Shown here piece by piece: positions 1 through 7,723 of a stretch of 14,367 bases of DNA (positions are counted from its first letter, which is position 1; the number at the start of each line of letters is the position of its first letter). Both the position numbers and the translations under genes were made by a program. Below the pieces are notes generated by a model, which worked only from the letters and a program-made list of their open reading frames with translations, made no database searches and had not been told where the DNA came from. The stretch lies in assembly GCA_028696635.1 (NCBI GenBank), contig JAQVGR010000010.1:1-14367 (forward strand), written 5' to 3'. This DNA comes from Candidatus Krumholzibacteriia bacterium. GTDB taxonomy: Bacteria; Krumholzibacteriota; Krumholzibacteriia; Krumholzibacteriales; Krumholzibacteriaceae.

Positions 1-7
1 CGCTCAT
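1..7 (-). CDS. Start of the next gene in the rod operon, probably rodA (partial)
   Basis: Only the first two codons (ATG AGC) lie in the window. The ATG at 7-5 overlaps the PBP2 stop codon in the ATGA arrangement typical of translationally coupled genes. On the minus strand it is preceded by GGGAGGTG, with about five bases between GGAGGT and the ATG, which is an excellent ribosome binding site. In many rod-shaped bacteria the gene after mrdA is rodA (mrdB), the SEDS glycosyltransferase that works with PBP2. The start is seen in the sequence; the identity is inferred from gene order alone, because no further coding sequence is visible. Confidence 0.55.
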
Positions 8-1839
8 CGCGCACCTCCCGCCGCGCCGGTGGGATGGAAGTACTCGGAGAGGATCCTGCGGGCCATCGGCGCGGCCACGGCGCCGCCGTGCCCGGCGTGC
101 TCGAGGACTATCGTCAGCGCGATCACGGGATCATCGGCGGGGGCGTACGCGACGAACAGCGCATGGTCCTCTCCGTGCGGGTTCTGCGCCGTCCCCGTCT
201 TCCCGGCTACCGGGACCCCGCGCACGGCCGCGGCGCGCCCCGTCCCCGTCTCGCCGCCGACGACGTCGCGCATCGCCCGCCTGATGATCGAGAGGATGTC
301 GGCGTCTATCTGGGGCACCCGCTGCGCCTCCTCCTCGAAGCGGTAGACGATCTGGCCGTCCGAATCCTCGATCCGGGAGACGATGTGCGGCCTGATCCGC
401 CTGCCGCCGTTGGCGATCATGGCGGTCATCTGGCAGAGCTGGACGGGGGTGGCGAGCAGATCCCCCTGCCCGATCGAATAGTTGAGAAGATGTCCCTTCG
501 TCCATCGGCGGCGGCCGAACCGGCGGTCATAGTACGCCTTGTCGGGCAGCAGCCCGCGCGCCTCGCTCGGAAGATCGACCCCCGTCGCCCTGCCGAACCC
601 GAACAGCCGCCCCGCGTAGGCGAAATCGTCGGCCTCGAGCCGCTCGCCGAGCTGGTAGAAGTACACGTCGCACGAATGAATGATCCCCTCGAAGAGGTTC
701 GAGGATCCATGCCCCTCGGGCCGCCAGCAGCGGAACCACCGGTTCCCGAACTGCCAGCCCCCGTAGCAGGGCCGCAGGCGATCGTACGGCTTCACCGCGC
801 CGGTGCGCAGCGCCGCGTAGGCGACCACCATCTTGAAGGTCGACCCCGGGGGGTAGGTCGCCTGGACGGCCCGGTTGAAGAGGGGCTTTGCGGGATCCTC
901 GTTGAGGGCCTGCCAGTCGCCGGCGCTGACCCCGCCGATGAATATGTTCGGGTCGTACGAGGGCCTGCTCACCGCGGCGAGGATCGACCCGTTGCGCGGA
1001 TCCATGGCGACGACGCATCCCCGTTCCCTCTCGAACGCCGCCTCGACGGTCCTCTGGAGGCTGATGTCCAGCGTCAGGAAGAGGTCGTGTCCCGGCACGG
1101 GCGGGCGCGACTCGACGAATCCTTCGAGCTCCTGCCCCTCGAAGGATCCTCCGAGCTCGCCGATCCTCGTTCCCTCGGCGCTGATCTCGACGATCCGCAC
1201 TCCGTCGACTCCGCGCAGCCAGTCCTGGTACGCGAATTCGATCCCCGTGCGCCCCGTGATGTCGCCGCGGCGGAACCGCTCCGCGCCGCCGAGCTCCGCG
1301 TCGGTGACCTCTCCGGTGTATCCGAGCAGATGCGCGGCAAGCGTGCTGTCGGGGTATTGCCGACGGTGCTTCATCACGAGCCTGAAGAAGGGGAACAGGC
1401 CGCGGTTCTCCATCAGCACCGAGATCTGCCCCTTCTGGGCGGCCGACACCACGGTCATCTCGCGGCCGTCCGGATATCTCGCGCGCCATTCCTCGAGCGC
1501 GGCCGACAGCCGCTGCTCGTCGACGCCGAGCAGCCGGCAGGCGAGAGAAAACCTGCTGGGCTGCCTGACGACCGCGTTCGGCATGACGCTGATCTCGTAG
1601 ACGGGGATGTTGACGACGAGCTTCGTGCCGTCGGAGGCCCGGATCAGGCCGCGCGGAGCGGACACGTCCTCCTTCTGGATCCTGTTCGAGAGCGCCAGGC
1701 GCCGGTAATGGCCGTGCCGGAAGACCTGGATATGGAAGAGCCATGCAGCGATGACCGCCGCCGCCCCGACGAGGATCGTCAGCAGCACCGTGCGGCGGCG
1801 CTCGAGCAGTCGTTCGGACTGGAAATCAATAGCGGCCAC
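4..1839 (-). CDS. mrdA: Penicillin-binding protein 2, elongation-specific peptidoglycan transpeptidase
   Basis: This is a class B penicillin-binding protein that cross-links new side-wall peptidoglycan with RodA in the elongasome. It is anchored in the inner membrane with its catalytic part in the periplasm. The protein has 611 residues, normal for PBP2. It has a short cytoplasmic start, one membrane segment at about 18-36, a PBP-dimer/pedestal region at about 60-235, and a transpeptidase domain from about 250 to 600. The active-site motifs are intact: STFK with nucleophile Ser333, SCD at 389-391 (PBP2 often has D in place of N in this SxN motif), and KTGT at 547-550. The start is GTG, overlapping the end of mreD by 14 bases with only a weak ribosome binding site, so translation is probably coupled. 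Identity as PBP2 rather than the division protein PBP3 is supported by the mreBCD genes just upstream. Confidence 0.96.
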   Translation of the reverse strand: MAAIDFQSERLLERRRTVLLTILVGAAAVIAAWLFHIQVFRHGHYRRLALSNRIQKEDVSAPRGLIRASDGTKLVVNIPVYEISVMPNAVVRQPSRFSLACRLLGVDEQRLSAALEEWRARYPDGREMTVVSAAQKGQISVLMENRGLFPFFRLVMKHRRQYPDSTLAAHLLGYTGEVTDAELGGAERFRRGDITGRTGIEFAYQDWLRGVDGVRIVEISAEGTRIGELGGSFEGQELEGFVESRPPVPGHDLFLTLDISLQRTVEAAFERERGCVVAMDPRNGSILAAVSRPSYDPNIFIGGVSAGDWQALNEDPAKPLFNRAVQATYPPGSTFKMVVAYAALRTGAVKPYDRLRPCYGGWQFGNRWFRCWRPEGHGSSNLFEGIIHSCDVYFYQLGERLEADDFAYAGRLFGFGRATGVDLPSEARGLLPDKAYYDRRFGRRRWTKGHLLNYSIGQGDLLATPVQLCQMTAMIANGGRRIRPHIVSRIEDSDGQIVYRFEEEAQRVPQIDADILSIIRRAMRDVVGGETGTGRAAAVRGVPVAGKTGTAQNPHGEDHALFVAYAPADDPVIALTIVLEHAGHGGAVAAPMARRILSEYFHPTGAAGGAR

Positions 1840-2326
1840 CGGGCCTGACCACCCTTCCCGGAAGTAACCTCACGACCTGGATGACCACGACGGCGAGAAC
1901 GGCCGTATAGATCCCCGACAGCAGCGACGAGCGCAGGAACGTCGTGACGACGTCCGCCGCGTCGAACGACCGGCTGATGTTCAGCACGATCACGTCGTTC
2001 GCCAGCGCCGCGGCGAAGACGAGCAGCCCCCTGAACAACGGATTGTCGGGGAGATAATCCCCTCCGAACCGGGCGATCCCGTACCCGACGACGGATTTCG
2101 CCAGCGCGTTCATGCCCAGCAGCTCGGCGTTCCCCAGATCCTGGAGAAATCCGAGCAGAAATCCGGCGACGACTCCGATGACCGGGCCTCGGTCTATCAC
2201 GAGCACGGCGAGCAGGACGAGCACGAGATCGGGAACGGCCCCGATGACGGCGAGCCGGTGGGCGACGGTGACCTGCAGGACGAACACGACGAGGGCGGCG
2301 AGCACGATGCGCAGGATGAACCTCAT
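1826..2326 (-). CDS. mreD: Rod shape-determining membrane protein MreD
   Basis: MreD is a small integral membrane protein of the elongasome that works with MreC to control PBP2 and RodA. The ATG at 2326 gives 166 residues, normal for the family. The protein is almost entirely hydrophobic, with about five membrane segments (near 5-22, 30-46, 50-63, 98-114 and 135-155) and an arginine-rich C terminus. The open frame extends further upstream, but that part only shadows mreC. The chosen start overlaps the mreC stop by four bases (ATGA) and has GGAG about six bases before it. Sequence conservation in MreD is low, so the call rests on size, topology and its place between mreC and mrdA, which together are decisive. 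Confidence 0.93.
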   Translation of the reverse strand: MRFILRIVLAALVVFVLQVTVAHRLAVIGAVPDLVLVLLAVLVIDRGPVIGVVAGFLLGFLQDLGNAELLGMNALAKSVVGYGIARFGGDYLPDNPLFRGLLVFAAALANDVIVLNISRSFDAADVVTTFLRSSLLSGIYTAVLAVVVIQVVRLLPGRVVRPGGRY

Positions 2327-3198
2327 TCGCCGCTCCCCCCGCGGGCCGGACCCGAGGCGCCGCTCCTGTCGAGCTCCTGCAGCTCGAGCCAGATCTCGCC
2401 GCTTTCCCATTCGCGTCCGCCGGTGATGATGAACACCTCTTCGAGCCGGTTCAGATCGGTCATGCTGACCACCCCGATCCGCCGGGAGAGCTCCGTCTTG
2501 TCCGCCGTGACCTGGAAGACGGTCCCGACGGGAAATCCCTTCGGGAAGACCCGGCCGAGCCCCGAGGTGACGAGGGTGTCCCCCGGATGGATATCCTCCT
2601 CGCGTCCGACGAAGTCGAGGCGGAAGAGGTTGCCCCGCTCCCAGCCCAGCACGCCGACGACCCGGCTCCGCTTGACGAGACAGCTCACCTGCACCGACTT
2701 GTTGTTGAGCAGGAGCGCGCGGGAGGAGGACGGGAAAACCTGCGTCACCCGTCCGACCAGCCCGCGGTACCCGACCACCGGCATCCCCGGGCGCACCCCG
2801 GCGTCGGCGCCCCGGTCGAGGGTGATCGAGCTGTGATAGCGGCTCGAGGAGCGCGCGATGACCTCGCACGGCAGGAACTCCCAGAAACCGTCGCGGCGGA
2901 ACCCGAGGAGCTCGCGCAGGCGGTTGCGCTCCTCGCGGAACTGCAGCAGCAGCTCCTTCTCGTGGTTGAGCGAGACGACGAGGCGGCGCAGGCGCCGGTT
3001 CTCCTCGCGCAGCTCTTCGAGGCTGCCTATGTAGCGCCCGGCCTGATCGACCGGATAGAGCAGGTACGAGCTGATCACACGGCCGGCGGCGACCGTGCTG
3101 TCGTCGGGCCGCGTCAGCAGGACGACGGAGATGATCACCGCCACGGCGAGGACCGTCTTCTCGATGTGGCGTTCGAAGAGGAACGAAACGATCTGCAT
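2323..3198 (-). CDS. mreC: Rod shape-determining protein MreC
   Basis: MreC is a periplasmic scaffold anchored in the inner membrane. In characterised rods it binds PBP2 and activates synthesis of the elongating cell wall. The protein has 291 residues: a membrane anchor at about 14-29, a coiled-coil segment rich in Glu, Arg and Leu at about 57-98, and a beta-rich MreC core to about 275. Family features visible in the core include the DRGADAGVRPGMPVV segment, the GLVGRV segment and a late TSGLGRVFPKGFPVG segment. The last 15 or so residues are Gly/Ser/Ala-rich and probably disordered. The ATG lies two bases after the mreB stop, with only a weak ribosome binding site, so translation is likely coupled to mreB. 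The stop overlaps the mreD start. Confidence 0.96.
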   Translation of the reverse strand: MQIVSFLFERHIEKTVLAVAVIISVVLLTRPDDSTVAAGRVISSYLLYPVDQAGRYIGSLEELREENRRLRRLVVSLNHEKELLLQFREERNRLRELLGFRRDGFWEFLPCEVIARSSSRYHSSITLDRGADAGVRPGMPVVGYRGLVGRVTQVFPSSSRALLLNNKSVQVSCLVKRSRVVGVLGWERGNLFRLDFVGREEDIHPGDTLVTSGLGRVFPKGFPVGTVFQVTADKTELSRRIGVVSMTDLNRLEEVFIITGGREWESGEIWLELQELDRSGASGPARGGSGE

Positions 3199-3200
3199 GC

Positions 3201-4235
3201 CTACAGGCGGGAACTCTTCATGATGATCGACTCGTACTGATGAAGGTTCCCGATGATCTTGCCGGTGCCGAGCACCACGCAGGTGAGGGGATCCTCGACC
3301 ACGTTGATCGGGAGATTGGTCTCCTCCTTGATCAGCACGTCGATGCCCTTGAGCAGCGACCCGCCGCCGGTCATCACGATCCCCCGGTCGACGATGTCCG
3401 CCGCCAGCTCGGGAGGAGTCTGTTCGAGCGCGGTCTTGAGGGCGGCCACGATCTGGCTCATCGGCTCGGAGAGAGCCTCGCGGATCTCGACGCTCGAGAT
3501 GCGCAGGGTCTTCGGGATCCCCGAGACGAGGTCCCGTCCCTTGATCTCCATCTCCTCCTCCTGCCCGAGATTGGTCGCCGAGCCGATCACCTTCTTGACG
3601 TTCTCGGCGGTCTGGTCTCCGATGAGCAGGTTGTACGCCTTCTTGATGTGCTGGACGATCACGTCGTCCATCTTGTCCCCGCCGACGCGCACCGACATGT
3701 CGGTCACGATCCCGTTGAGCGCGATCACGGCGATCTCCGTCGTGCCGCCCCCGATGTCGATGACCATGTTCCCCGACGGTTTGTCGACGGGCAGCCCCAC
3801 GCCGATCGCCGCCGCGATCGGTTCGGCGACGAGATAGACCTCCCGCGCCCCGGCGTTCTGGGCCGAGTCGATGACGGCGCGGCGCTCGACCTCTGTGATC
3901 CCCGACGGAACGCTGATGACGATCCGCGGCCTGATGAAGAACTTCTTCTTCTGCGATTTCTTGATGAACTCCCGGAGCATCACCTCGGTGATCTCGAAGT
4001 CCGCGATGACGCCGCCCTTCATCGGGCGCACGGCGACGATATGATCGGGGGTCTTTCCGAGCATCGCCTTCGCCTCGACCCCGACCGCGTACACCTTCTT
4101 CGTCTTCTGATCGACGGCGACGACGGAGGGTTCGTTGAGGACGATGCCGGCCCCCTTGAGATAGACGAGCGTATTGGCGGTGCCGAGATCTATCGCGATA
4201 TCGTTCGTGAAATATGTCGAGATCCGTTCGAACAC
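3201..4235 (-). CDS. mreB: Actin-like rod shape-determining protein MreB
   Basis: MreB is a bacterial actin that forms ATP-dependent filaments on the inner membrane and orients side-wall synthesis. The protein has 344 residues, the usual length, and is the best conserved in the window. Visible motifs are phosphate-1 (IDLGTANTLVY, about 15-25), the AEPIAAAIG segment with the likely catalytic Glu at about 138, phosphate-2 (DIGGGTTEIAV, 160-170) and the adenosine motif (MTGGGSLLKGID, 288-299). The hydrophobic or amphipathic N terminus (MFERISTYF) fits direct membrane binding. The start is GTG. An ATG eight bases upstream is out of frame. GGGAGG at 4244-4249 sits eight bases before the GTG, which supports this start. 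MreB opens the rod gene block, 16 bases after radC. Confidence 0.98.
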   Translation of the reverse strand: MFERISTYFTNDIAIDLGTANTLVYLKGAGIVLNEPSVVAVDQKTKKVYAVGVEAKAMLGKTPDHIVAVRPMKGGVIADFEITEVMLREFIKKSQKKKFFIRPRIVISVPSGITEVERRAVIDSAQNAGAREVYLVAEPIAAAIGVGLPVDKPSGNMVIDIGGGTTEIAVIALNGIVTDMSVRVGGDKMDDVIVQHIKKAYNLLIGDQTAENVKKVIGSATNLGQEEEMEIKGRDLVSGIPKTLRISSVEIREALSEPMSQIVAALKTALEQTPPELAADIVDRGIVMTGGGSLLKGIDVLIKEETNLPINVVEDPLTCVVLGTGKIIGNLHQYESIIMKSSRL

Positions 4236-4251
4236 GCTTTCATCCTCCCGC

Positions 4252-4932
4252 TTACGGGGTCACCAGCCCTCGCTCCCGCATGCTGACGAACTCCTCTCCC
4301 CCGATGATGATGTGATCGACCAGGTCGATCCCCATCAGCTCGCCGCACCGGGCGAAACGGAGGGTGAGATCGGTATCCTCGCGGCTCGGCTCGGGGTTGC
4401 CGGTCGGGTGGTTGTGCACCACGATGATCCCGGCCGCGCTCGCCGCGACGGCGGCCTTGAATATCTCGCGCGGATGGACCAGAGCGGCGTTGAGCGAACC
4501 GACGGCGACCGTGACGATCTTGAGGATGCCGTTCTTCGTGTTGAGCAGGATCGCCTTGAAGTGCTCCCGGTCGAGCCCCATCATGTCGGGGATCATCAGG
4601 CCGGCAACATCCTCCGGGCACCTCACCTTTCTGATCATCCGCTCGCGTTCCGCCACGATGCGCCGCCGTCCGAGCTCGAACGACGCCTGCAGCCGGAGCG
4701 CTCCCGCGCGGCCGATACCCGGCCGGCGCACCAGCTCCTCGACTCCCGCCGCGGCGATCCCCTCGAGCCCGCCGCAGCTTTCGAGCAGCTCCCCGGCTAT
4801 CGCCAGCCCCGGCCGCACCGCCGACTGGCCGATCACCAGCGCGAGAAGCTCCGCGTCGGAAAGCCGCCCGAGACCTCTGAGCCGGCCCTTCGACCGCACC
4901 GTCTCCAGAGACGGCCCCGCTGCGTCCTGCAT
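4252..4932 (-). CDS. radC: RadC/JAB-domain protein
   Basis: This is a RadC-family protein whose molecular function is still disputed; the old link to DNA repair is weak, and the fold is a JAB/MPN metalloprotease-like domain. From the ATG at 4932 it has 226 residues, the usual RadC length. It contains an N-terminal LSDAELLALVIG segment, a helix-hairpin-helix at about 68-83 (RRPGIGRAGALRLQAS), and the JAB zinc motif HNHPTGNP...SREDTD at 173-187, with His173, His175 and Asp186. An upstream TTG at 4989 would add 19 unconserved residues and overlap the rhomboid stop. I prefer the ATG because GGAG lies eight bases before it and the family begins there. The place just before mreBCD matches a gene order also known in Bacillus. 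Confidence 0.93.
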   Translation of the reverse strand: MQDAAGPSLETVRSKGRLRGLGRLSDAELLALVIGQSAVRPGLAIAGELLESCGGLEGIAAAGVEELVRRPGIGRAGALRLQASFELGRRRIVAERERMIRKVRCPEDVAGLMIPDMMGLDREHFKAILLNTKNGILKIVTVAVGSLNAALVHPREIFKAAVAASAAGIIVVHNHPTGNPEPSREDTDLTLRFARCGELMGIDLVDHIIIGGEEFVSMRERGLVTP

Positions 4933-4985
4933 CCTCACCGCTCCGCACCATCCCGGCCGAACGCTAACAGAAGGCCGGTGGTTGT

Positions 4986-6275
4986 TCAAGATATTTCACC
5001 GCCGCGCCCCCTCCCCTGCCCCGCCGCCCGGGCCCCGGACTCCGCCGCCGACCACCGCAGGCGCTCGATCTCGCTTCTGGCGTAATCCGCCCAGCAATCA
5101 TCCGGAAACCGCTCCACGAGGAGCCCGTAGCACTCCAGGGCCTTCTCCGGCCTGTCGAGGCGGCGCTCGAGCAGGCTGGCCGCCCTCAGAAGCACGAACG
5201 GCGTCTCGGTCGACTCCGGGTACCGGGCGGCGAAGTTCCGGTACGCGTCGAGCGACGCCCGGTACTTCATCGACCTCTCGAGCCCGCAAGCCATGTCAAT
5301 CTGGGCCCTCTCGGCGAGCGAGAACCCGGGGACAGCACGCATCGCCTCGGCCATCGCATCTTCGGCCTCCCCGCGCCTCCCGTCCCCCAGGAGCAGCGTG
5401 ACCGCGGATGCGAACTGCGCGCTCGCGGCGCTGCGGTGGCCGGTGCTGAGAAAGGCGCGGGCGGCCAGCAAGCGCCCGAACCAGTCGCCGGGCCGCAGCT
5501 CGAGGTAGTCGAGGACCAGGGCCTGGGCGGCGAAGAAATCGGCGCCGGAGACGGCGCGCCTCGCCCCTGCGAGGAGCCGCTCGGCCCGGGCCCGGGGAGC
5601 GGCCCCGAAGATCACGGCGAGCAGGGCGCCGGCGGCGAACCCGCCGACATGGACGCTGTACGCCACCCCCACACCCGACGAGCCGAACTGTATGAGGGCG
5701 AAGACCCCCTGGTAGATGAACCAGCAGGCCACGCCGACCAGGGCGGGGACGTACTGCGTGCCGGCCCTGTTGACCCCCTGCAGCGGCATGAAGACCCAGT
5801 AGGCGACCGAGATGCGCGCGTAGTAGAACCGCACGAGGAAGGCGCCGAGCAGTCCCGAGGTCGCTCCGGAAGCGCCGATGACGCCGTAATCGAGGTATGC
5901 CGGGTCGAACAGGCTCGAGAGAAGCACGTGCGTCCAGGCCCCCGCCATCGCCGACAGGGCGAAGACGGCGAAGAACCGCGCCGGGCCGAAGCGGTCCTCG
6001 AGGGCCCGCCCGAAGACGACGAGGTAAACGAGGTTTCCGATCAGGTGCCACCAGCTCACGTGAAGAAAGGCATGGCTCAGCGAGGTCGCCAGCATCGGAT
6101 CGGAGGGGAAGAATATGAGGTTCGCCAAGTTCCAGGCGCCACGAGCAGGAGCGTAATGCGATAATATAAAGAGAGTTACGCACATCCCGGCAAGGAACCA
6201 GGTGATTGTCGGCGCGCGGCGCCGCCTCACGTCGAGCCCCGTGGGGACATAGTAGAAGAAATACACCTCGGGCAC
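4986..6275 (-). CDS. Rhomboid-family intramembrane serine protease with C-terminal TPR-like region
   Basis: This is a rhomboid protease, which cuts membrane proteins within the lipid bilayer. The protein has about 429 residues. Its first part (about 22-225) holds six or so membrane segments with all hallmarks: HxxxN at 77-81 (HLIGN), the nucleophile motif GASG with Ser136, and the catalytic His209 in a late segment (SVHVGG). The second part (about 240-405) is soluble, helical and TPR-like, with repeated AxxxYxxFAxRYPES and ALECYGLLVERFPDD patterns. The TPR part probably binds partners or substrates. The frame opens at GTG 6275, but GTG 6266 has AAAGG about eight bases upstream and may be the true start. 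No clear promoter was found in the gap before it. It reads into radC and the rod genes. Substrates are unknown. Confidence 0.9.
   Translation of the reverse strand: MPEVYFFYYVPTGLDVRRRRAPTITWFLAGMCVTLFILSHYAPARGAWNLANLIFFPSDPMLATSLSHAFLHVSWWHLIGNLVYLVVFGRALEDRFGPARFFAVFALSAMAGAWTHVLLSSLFDPAYLDYGVIGASGATSGLLGAFLVRFYYARISVAYWVFMPLQGVNRAGTQYVPALVGVACWFIYQGVFALIQFGSSGVGVAYSVHVGGFAAGALLAVIFGAAPRARAERLLAGARRAVSGADFFAAQALVLDYLELRPGDWFGRLLAARAFLSTGHRSAASAQFASAVTLLLGDGRRGEAEDAMAEAMRAVPGFSLAERAQIDMACGLERSMKYRASLDAYRNFAARYPESTETPFVLLRAASLLERRLDRPEKALECYGLLVERFPDDCWADYARSEIERLRWSAAESGARAAGQGRGRGGEIS
6163..6193 (-). promoter_or_regulatory. Possible weak internal promoter inside the rhomboid gene
   Basis: A locally AT-rich stretch contains TATATT (6163-6168, minus strand), with TTGCCG 19 bases upstream (6188-6193). 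The spacing is long and the -35 match is only three of six. The stretch encodes membrane-segment residues using codons such as ATA and TTA that are rare elsewhere in this GC-rich window. It may be only a codon-usage patch. Confidence 0.15.
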
Positions 6276-6367
6276 CTTTCGCGCGCGTTTCGCCGTTTTT
6301 CATGCAAGGACCGGACCAGCGGGGAGGTGCTGATGCCGGGTATCGCCGCCGTGCGCAAGACCCGGAC

Positions 6368-6400
6368 AAAAAAAGGCGGGGGGCCTGAAGGCCCCCCGCC
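6368..6400 (-). terminator. Intrinsic terminator after the outer-membrane protein gene
   Basis: A perfect 11-base-pair, GC-only stem (6375-6385 with 6390-6400) closes a four-base loop. On the minus strand it is followed by seven Ts (6374-6368). It lies about 30 bases after the stop codon of the beta-barrel gene, so it separates that gene from the rhomboid and rod block. It is the clearest terminator in the window. Confidence 0.93.
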
Positions 6401-6430
6401 GCAGAAGCTCAGCGCTTCCGAGCGCCCGAC

Positions 6431-7723
6431 CTAGAAGTGGTAGGTGGCGCTGATCATGCCGATCGGGGCGCCGGAGTCGTAGCCGTTGTACGGCTGGAAC
6501 CCGGTCAGCCAGTACCCCATCGAGAAGGGGACTTCCTTGTTGACCATCGCGTCGATGTCGAAGTCGCCCACGTGGAGGCCGACGCCGAGGAACCAGTTGA
6601 AGGGAGCGGACGTCGATTTGTACTCGATCGAACCGTCTTCCCCTTCGATGTCGCCCTCGTACTCCTCGGTCCACTTCACGAAGACCTTGTCGCAGCCGGC
6701 GCGGAAGGTCAGCCAGTCCCTGACGTCGCTCTCGAACCCGAACGCCATCCCCGGGAACAGGGTGGCCTTCAGCGACGACTCGCCCGCCTCGGCGCCGCAC
6801 TCGGACGGCTCGGCCTTGGCCATGCCGTACGGCTCGACGGCGAGGATCAGCATCGTCTCGTCGTTGACCTGGATGTTGGCGCCGAGCCCGAGGTCGAAGT
6901 GGAACCCCTTGAAGCCCCAGCAGTCGAAGTCGCCGTAGTACTCATCGTTCGACGACTTGACGCTGAAGTCGCCCATCCGGTAGTTGACGTAGGGGACCCA
7001 GGTGATCATGTCGGTCCACTCGTAGAAGAGGCGGCCGCGGAACCCCATCATGCTGTTGGCGTCCTCGGTGATCTCGTTCTCCGCGTCGACGTCTTCCGGC
7101 TCGAGGTACGTCCAGTTGACCATCGTGTAGTCGAAGGCCACATCGGCGTACATCGCCTCGCCGATATCGAAGCGCACGCCCAGACCGAGGGTCGTGTAGG
7201 CCTCGTGCATCTCGCCTTCGATATCTTCGTCGCCCCATGTCCCTTCAACGTACTCGCCGTTGTCGGCGCGGTTGAAGTACAGGCCGAACGCGATGCCGTC
7301 CATCTGGTAGCCCCACATCACGTTCCACTTGTTGTAGACCCACTCGTCGAACTGGACGGTGTTGTAGTCGTAGGGACCCCATGTCTCGTGCCCGAACAGC
7401 GGGCCGAGGGTCGTCTCTTCCCACCACAGGCCGAGGACGCCGTACTTGTTCTCCTCGCCGAGCCCGTAGGTGAGGCCGAACTTCGCGTAGATGTAGTCGT
7501 TGTACCAGCCGGTGTCGTCTCCGTAGATGTAGACGTCCTCGTAGCCGGCGGTGATCGTCACCAGGTTGGCGTACGAGGGCAGGGTGGCGTACCAGGTCCA
7601 TACGTTCGCGTCGTCCTCGATGTACGGCGCGATCATGTGGCCGAGGGTCCTGATGCGCGTCTCGGATGCGAACGCCGGCATGGCGATCGCGACGATCATC
7701 AGAGCCAGTATAACCTTCTTCAT
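6431..7723 (-). CDS. Secreted outer-membrane beta-barrel-like protein, acidic, function unknown
   Basis: The protein has 430 residues starting at the ATG at 7723. This start has a perfect AGGAGGT (7728-7734) four bases before it and begins a classical signal peptide (MKKVILALMIVAIAMPAFA, cut after Ala19). A longer frame to 7777 would bury that signal. The mature part alternates short aromatic/hydrophobic strands with long loops rich in Asp and Glu, and ends in ATYHF; a terminal Phe is the usual signal for insertion by the Bam complex. The N-terminal pattern RTLGH..IAPYIEDDANVWTWYATLPSY resembles FadL/PorV-like barrels of diderm lineages, but I cannot name a family. It has its own terminator and a long leader, so it is probably a well-expressed single gene. 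A porin or a structural surface protein are both possible. Confidence 0.75.
   Translation of the reverse strand: MKKVILALMIVAIAMPAFASETRIRTLGHMIAPYIEDDANVWTWYATLPSYANLVTITAGYEDVYIYGDDTGWYNDYIYAKFGLTYGLGEENKYGVLGLWWEETTLGPLFGHETWGPYDYNTVQFDEWVYNKWNVMWGYQMDGIAFGLYFNRADNGEYVEGTWGDEDIEGEMHEAYTTLGLGVRFDIGEAMYADVAFDYTMVNWTYLEPEDVDAENEITEDANSMMGFRGRLFYEWTDMITWVPYVNYRMGDFSVKSSNDEYYGDFDCWGFKGFHFDLGLGANIQVNDETMLILAVEPYGMAKAEPSECGAEAGESSLKATLFPGMAFGFESDVRDWLTFRAGCDKVFVKWTEEYEGDIEGEDGSIEYKSTSAPFNWFLGVGLHVGDFDIDAMVNKEVPFSMGYWLTGFQPYNGYDSGAPIGMISATYHF

Noticed and set aside
34..1848. Plus-strand open frame of 604 codons opposite the PBP2 gene
   Set aside because: PBP2 on the other strand has all catalytic motifs; the plus-strand product has no recognisable domain and mirrors the codon bias of the real gene.
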